Source: Cyclina sinensis (lineage: Eukaryota; Mollusca; Bivalvia; Venerida; Veneridae). Taken from it: 64,000 bases of DNA. The DNA is taken from positions 30,999,290 through 31,063,289 of the forward strand of contig JAAONU010000016.1 in assembly GCA_012932295.1 (NCBI GenBank), in the 5' to 3' direction. Below are positions 60,801 to 64,000 of the stretch, in pieces. A program made the position numbers and the translations under genes. Within the stretch, counting starts at the first letter, position 1. Every line of letters starts with the position of its first letter. Under the pieces are notes generated by a model. It searched no databases. It saw only the letters and a list, made by a program, of their open reading frames with translations, and was not told the origin of the DNA.

Positions 60801-63143
60801 GGACACACCTTGTTTCTGTTAGGATTTGAACCTGGGACCTTACAAGCCAAAGGCCAACACTCAAACCATCAAGGTTCATAACGAGTTGTGAAAGAGCCAG
60901 GTTTTTTTTAGCTTATGAAACACTTTTTCATGTAAATTCTTTACTCCATTACTTGACCATCAGGCATGCAATTGATACACCTTTGAGTAAATTTCTGGCA
61001 GAGAACTAAACCAGTTGTATCAGAACAAGCTCTATCCTGCAAATCTCACAACGACATTCTACAGGTTACTGTGATGGCTAAGAAGCATACCTTCTATCCC
61101 ATGCTGAGCTGCCAACATCTGGATTGATTTGTCCATTGTAAACATCCTGAGAACAGCTGTTTTGTCTCCTATTTAAAAGAAAGAACAAACTAAATATTAC
61201 AAATTAAGTTCCAATATTCAATGACTTTCACTTACAGCTGCTAGTGCAAATGGAACTGTCAAACGATACAAAGGTGTTTGAGCTTTTGCCTCCATATGCT
61301 CACTTTACTGTATGTAATACTTTTTACATGAAAATAAAGCTTCATTTCTTTCTTTCGATAATGACTTCGATCAAACCTGATCATTACGTCATGTGGGGGG
61401 CTGTGGGTGGCAAATTAGCAGCCAGATGGGTTAAAAAGAAAAAAAATATTCATGTATAATACACCAATAAAAGAAAATTTGAGGCCAAACTGCTCTGAGA
61501 TTATAATTGCATGCGGAAGTAGCAAGCCTAGCCTGTTAAAACTATGTACAGGGTTGTACCACATTACATTGAACTAATTGCCTGTTTAAAGGAGTCCACT
61601 GTGCAAATGGAAACAGTTGACTCTGGCAGGCAGTTCCAGACTGGTATTAACCTAGGAAAGAAAGAGTACTTAAAACATTCTGTACGTGGAGAGGGTCTTG
61701 AATACTGAAAGGGGTGACTTTGTCTGGTTTGAAGTGACCTGCTTGTAACTGGTGTTAGATACATGTCGTTATCAATAAACACAAGGTTATAATGTATTTT
61801 GTAGAAGAAGGTAGGACCTGAAACTTCTCTTCTATGTTCAAGGCTGTCTAAATCTAAGTCTGTTAACATGTCACCCACACAACTTGATCTACGCCACCTT
61901 CTACATGCCCATCTTGCCGCAGTGCGCTGTACTTTTTCAATCTTTTGTATGTTATGTTGGGTATGTGGGTTCCATATAGAGGCCGCATACTCAACCTGGG
62001 ATCTGACTAAAGTTTTGTATGCCATGAGTCTTGTGGCCTGTGGTGCAAAGGAAAGATTACGACGTAAGAAACCAAGTGTTCGAGTGGCCTTGTTGGCCAC
62101 ACTGTCTATATGTTTGGACCAATCTAGGGTGTTGGTTAGGGTAACGCCCAGATATTCAGCGGAGTCAACTGCTTCTAGGACTTGACCATGCAGCAGGTAA
62201 TTATGTTTGATTAGGTTAACCTGTTTATGCCTGGATAGTCTCATGACTTCACATTTGGCAACATTAAATTTCATTAACCATGTCTGTTCTCATTGTTGGA
62301 GTTTATCCAGGTCATTTTGCAGGGTGAGGCAATCTGAATACGATTAAGTAGTGTTTATAAAATATGGAAAGACTGATAATTCTTAGCAACTAGGCTACTC
62401 ATTTAAAGATGAAATAAGGGCCTATCATACACAGGGGTAAAAGTTGCAGATTTAGAAAATCCTGAAATCCAAGCTGGGGGCCAGGGGGCCCCCGGTGGGT
62501 CCAGGGCAAAGCCCTGGCAGGGGGTCCAGAGGCCCCCTGAAGCTCTTGGATTTTAGCTGTTTGGCATATCAAAAATCTCATTGCATGTAAACTTCAGAAT
62601 GAATCGGCGATACTCATTGGATTATTCTAACAATAAGTCATCCAATCAAAATGCGCGATAGAAATCGGGAAGAGTAAAAGCCGAAATCAAATTTAATGTC
62701 CAAGATTTTGATGCAAGGTTACACATGATCTCTCCTAGTGTACAATCTATGTTAATTTAGATTTTATGAAAAATACAGAGTCTGAAATTATGGAGCAAAT
62801 GCCAATGGTACTGTGTTCAACCTTTTGTTAGTTTTCCTGCTAATTCCACTCCTATGTCAGTTGCTTCAACATCAGCTTTCTTAATAGGTTCCAGCATTAT
62901 TGGTTTGAACACCTCCTCACCACTCAGATTCCCCGACAACATATTGTTCTTAAGAATATGTGCGACTTTCACATGCTTCTGCACTGGTTTCTTACGAGTC
63001 TTCCGGTAAATTTGTCCATCTTTTCCAGTGGTGCTAGAGCCAGATATACGAACATTATTCAAAGTAAGTGTTAAACGGTAACTTTTATCGAGGGATTTCG
63101 ATAAAAGAAGCAGTCTAAGGTCACGAAAACTGTTTCGTAACAT
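45856..63143 (-). CDS. SUPV3L1: ATP-dependent RNA helicase SUPV3L1 (SUV3)
   Basis: Fifteen coding exons, 5' to 3' on the minus strand: 63143-62822, 61168-61091, 60389-60282, 59828-59714, 58501-58333, 56396-56285, 55970-55801, 54815-54764, 54342-54214, 53774-53681, 52433-52214, 51574-51494, 51209-51033, 48472-48324, 47596-45856. They sum to 3717 bp, 1238 residues, every junction in frame. SUV3 unwinds RNA with PNPase in mitochondrial RNA turnover. Visible: a basic N terminus suited to mitochondrial import, Walker A GPTNSGKT (224-231), DEIQ box (308-311), [10 protein letters not shown] motif VI (482-491), the SUV3 C-terminal bundle ([17 protein letters not shown]), and the closing helix [19 protein letters not shown]. 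Human SUV3 is about 786 aa. The excess is in exon 15, residues 659-1238: acidic, Ser/Glu/Lys-rich, with an 11-residue repeat four times. Confidence 0.95.
46979..47110 (-). repeat. 33-bp in-frame coding repeat, four units, in SUPV3L1 exon 15
   Basis: Four tandem 33-bp units encode the 11-residue motif [11 protein letters not shown] at about residues 821-865. They are practically identical at the DNA level, implying recent expansion. The paralogous pseudo-exon has a single unit (about 13169-13201). Confidence 0.95.
48794..50284 (+). mobile_element. Complete TCACCTGAGC-ended bivalve element, 1.49 kb, in SUPV3L1 intron 13
   Basis: Starts CAAGAGGGCCATGATGGCCC, where AGGGCCAT and ATGGCCCT form a hairpin. 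It ends with a second hairpin, GCTCACCTTGAGCAC against GTGCTCAGGTGAGC, followed by CTAA. Internal modules of about 160 bp start near 49345, 49500, 49667, 49832 and 49999. No open reading frame of consequence. A terminal hairpin followed by CTAA resembles the 3' end of Helitrons (hairpin then CTRR), but no canonical TC start was seen, so the class is open. Confidence 0.75.
50323..50754. mobile_element. TTAA-flanked MITE with an internal tRNA-like segment, SUPV3L1 intron 13
   Basis: Flanked by TTAA on both sides (50319-50322 and 50755-50758), the piggyBac target. Terminal inverted repeats: left AGAGGCTGAACTCCAGAT, right ATCTGGAGCACAGGCCCT (14 of 18 paired). Inside, on the minus strand at about 50545-50455, lies a tRNA-like stretch with an A-box-like AGTGGTGACAGTTAAAGCG and a B-box-like GAGTTCAAATCCGG. 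Confidence 0.65.
52434..53680 (-). other. SUPV3L1 intron 10, nothing recognised
   Basis: A 1.25-kb intron without an identifiable repeat or nested gene. Open frames up to 90 codons on the plus strand (for example 52590-52862) look like chance. Confidence 0.6.
55167..55685. mobile_element. Probable MITE in SUPV3L1 intron 7
   Basis: Ends are inverted: ACATGGTCTGTACAG at 55167-55181 and CTGTACGAATCATGT at 55671-55685 (12 of 15 paired). Next to each end are blocks of AAGGACTTTTTAAGGAC type (55195-55260 and 55560-55670), again on both sides. No target duplication established. Confidence 0.5.
56990..58010. repeat. About 150-bp satellite, seven units, rich in TGACCTT/AAGGTCA, in SUPV3L1 intron 5
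   Basis: The landmark CCAAGTATGAATCAAATC (with variants) recurs near 57067, 57217, 57370, 57519, 57673, 57823 and 57975, spacing 149-154 bp. Each unit also carries TTTGACCTTGA plus GGTCAAGGTCATTT or derivatives. Exact TCAAGGTCA is visible near 57003, 57297, 57317, 57443 and 57918. After the last unit comes a hairpin, TTGACTTTTT-CTTCG-AAAAAAGTCAA, at about 58080-58106. Confidence 0.85.
58829..59413. mobile_element. hAT-like MITE, 585 bp, in SUPV3L1 intron 4
   Basis: Terminal inverted repeats CAGGGCTTTTCATC and GATGAAAAGCCCTG, perfect over 14 bp, flanked by a 5-bp direct repeat CATTG (58824-58828 and 59414-59418). CAGGG-type ends are frequent in hAT elements, and a hAT subgroup with 5-bp duplications is known. 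Internally, a phrase of about 35 bp (GGGAAATTTATGCGCGAT then TTGTTCATTTT) occurs twice near 58885-58945. Non-coding. Confidence 0.75.
60770..60890 (-). mobile_element. tRNA-derived SINE-like sequence in SUPV3L1 intron 2
   Basis: The minus strand contains a Pol III A-box-like TGGTTTGAGTGTTGG, followed about 30 bp later by a near-consensus B box GGTTCAAATCC, then a non-tRNA tail. Too diverged to be a functional tRNA (no cloverleaf acceptor stem). Boundaries approximate. Confidence 0.5.
61564..62345 (-). mobile_element. 5'-truncated LINE (C-terminal part of reverse transcriptase ORF) in SUPV3L1 intron 1
   Basis: A 236-codon open frame (62274-61564) preceded in frame by a diverged extension with [10 protein letters not shown] then a stop (probably a Trp codon changed to TGA) and [16 protein letters not shown]. 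Recognisable blocks downstream of the RT catalytic core: [65 protein letters not shown]. This is the thumb and C-terminal region typical of Jockey/CR1-like LINEs. The palm (FADD motif) and endonuclease are missing. It lies in the same orientation as the host gene. Confidence 0.85.
62460..62560. repeat. GC-rich repeat block (GGGCCCCC / CAGGGCAAAGCCCTG)
   Basis: An abrupt GC-rich stretch in an AT-rich intron containing the palindromic CAGGGCAAAGCCCTGG and flanking GGGGGCC/GGCCCCC blocks. I recall similar blocks scattered in several marine invertebrate genomes. A 60-codon Pro-rich open frame through it is not a credible gene. Confidence 0.5.
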
Positions 63144-64000
63144 TCTAATTTTATGCCAAGTCTTGCCAGCGGAAATCGTCGAAACCGTAGTTTCAGTCGA
63201 GATTTTATAGCATTTTTAATTCCTGTTCGTGAAGGAAATGTTTTCCATTTCTCTAAGAAACGTAAAAGAATTAGCATGACATTCAATTCTTTTTTCAAGT
63301 CACGTTTCTCTGAATTTGGTACCTTGCGAGATACAAGTATTATCGTGCACACGGGGAACCAAAATTGCTCTAGGTTGTAAAGAAGCTCGATTATTTTTTT
63401 ACTGGTCCATACTCCCCGCAGCGGTTACTTCCCCTGATCAGTACAGAATAACATTAAATTTTGACCCCGTTGAAAATTGACCCCATGGGCCATTTTTCAA
63501 CGGATTCGTGATCAGTTTTCAACGTTGAAAATTGACCCGTCCCGTTTATTAATGACCCAACCACACGTAAAATATTGACCCCCGTTGAAAACTGATCAAC
63601 TTTAGGCAGGTCATATTTGAACGTTGAGAACTGATCCCAATAATCTTACGCAATATACCTATTACCATACAGATGAAAGATTAATATTTCTGTATTCTTT
63701 TCATATTTTAAAGTGATAAACATTTAGTTATTCATTCAAGCGCGCCACGAGCTAATAAGACTTCTAATTACTTGCCAATTCATCGATAATAACTCTGATA
63801 CTGGTCAGAAATAGAAGTTAAACCCAGCTACCCTTTTTTGAATGCTTATTTACAAACTGATCTACTACAGCTGGGTTATATTTCAATCTCCCGTCAATTT
63901 TGGGCCGTTGGTTCGAATGACAGGTGGTTGTTTATCACTTGTGTATCAGACGTATTTAAGAGAAACTGCCAAAGTAAGAACCGAGTATATTTTTTTTTAC
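63144..64000. other. SUPV3L1 upstream region with a GTTGAAAA/TTGACC repeat
   Basis: Promoter side of SUPV3L1. No TATA box is apparent near the start codon. About 63450-63640 is a patch of repeated direct and inverted motifs (GTTGAAAATTGACCC, TTTTCAACG, GTTGAAAACTGATC), including the palindrome TTTTCAACGTTGAAAA at about 63515-63530. The rest to 64000 shows no exon. Confidence 0.5.

Noticed and set aside
62399..62581. A small Pro/Gly-rich protein on the minus strand
   Set aside because: The frame runs through a GC-rich repeat block inside SUPV3L1 intron 1, with no homology or splice support.

Overview
The window looks like nuclear DNA of a bivalve mollusc, probably a heterodont clam. It is AT-rich, its genes have many exons with GT-AG introns, and it is full of interspersed repeats of a kind I recall from bivalve genomes, for example the element ending in a GCTCACCTTGAGCAC/GTGCTCAGGTGAGC hairpin. 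Species is not determined. No prokaryotic, organellar or CRISPR feature was seen.

Four gene models can be assembled with intact reading frames across their splice sites. (1) An SLC16/monocarboxylate-transporter-like gene, + strand, 27901-30732, 5 coding exons, 463 aa. (2) A stathmin/SCG10-like gene, + strand, 36725-39315, 6 exons, 397 aa. (3) A BTB/POZ plus coiled-coil gene, + strand, 41911-43596, 2 exons, 454 aa. (4) SUPV3L1 (SUV3 RNA helicase, mainly mitochondrial), - strand, 63143-45856, 15 coding exons, 1238 aa. Its last exon is greatly expanded and carries an 11-residue tandem repeat. Genes 3 and 4 are convergent. The genes share no obvious pathway.

Layout. 1-6121 holds no gene but has an LTR-element primer-binding-site remnant and a TA-flanked MITE. 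A 100-N scaffold gap sits at 6122-6221. 6222-14384 looks like a decayed copy of the 40.4-49.5 kb region: stathmin 3' flank, then (BTB gene missing, a repeat element in its place) the SUPV3L1 last exon with two nonsense codons, in the same order and orientation. 14385-25700 is a repeat-rich gene desert with several LINE remnants, one nested in another with a 16-bp target duplication. 25708-26682 is a CpG-rich foldback of about 975 bp. The transporter follows. 33137-36075 is a partial pseudogene duplicate of the stathmin-like gene directly upstream of the complete copy. 44471-63143 is SUPV3L1 and its 3' side. Its introns hold a piggyBac-like MITE with a tRNA-like core, a hAT-like MITE, a 150-bp satellite rich in TCAAGGTCA, a SINE and a LINE fragment.

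Boundaries given as about, and all family names for repeats, come from reading the sequence by eye. No database search was possible.
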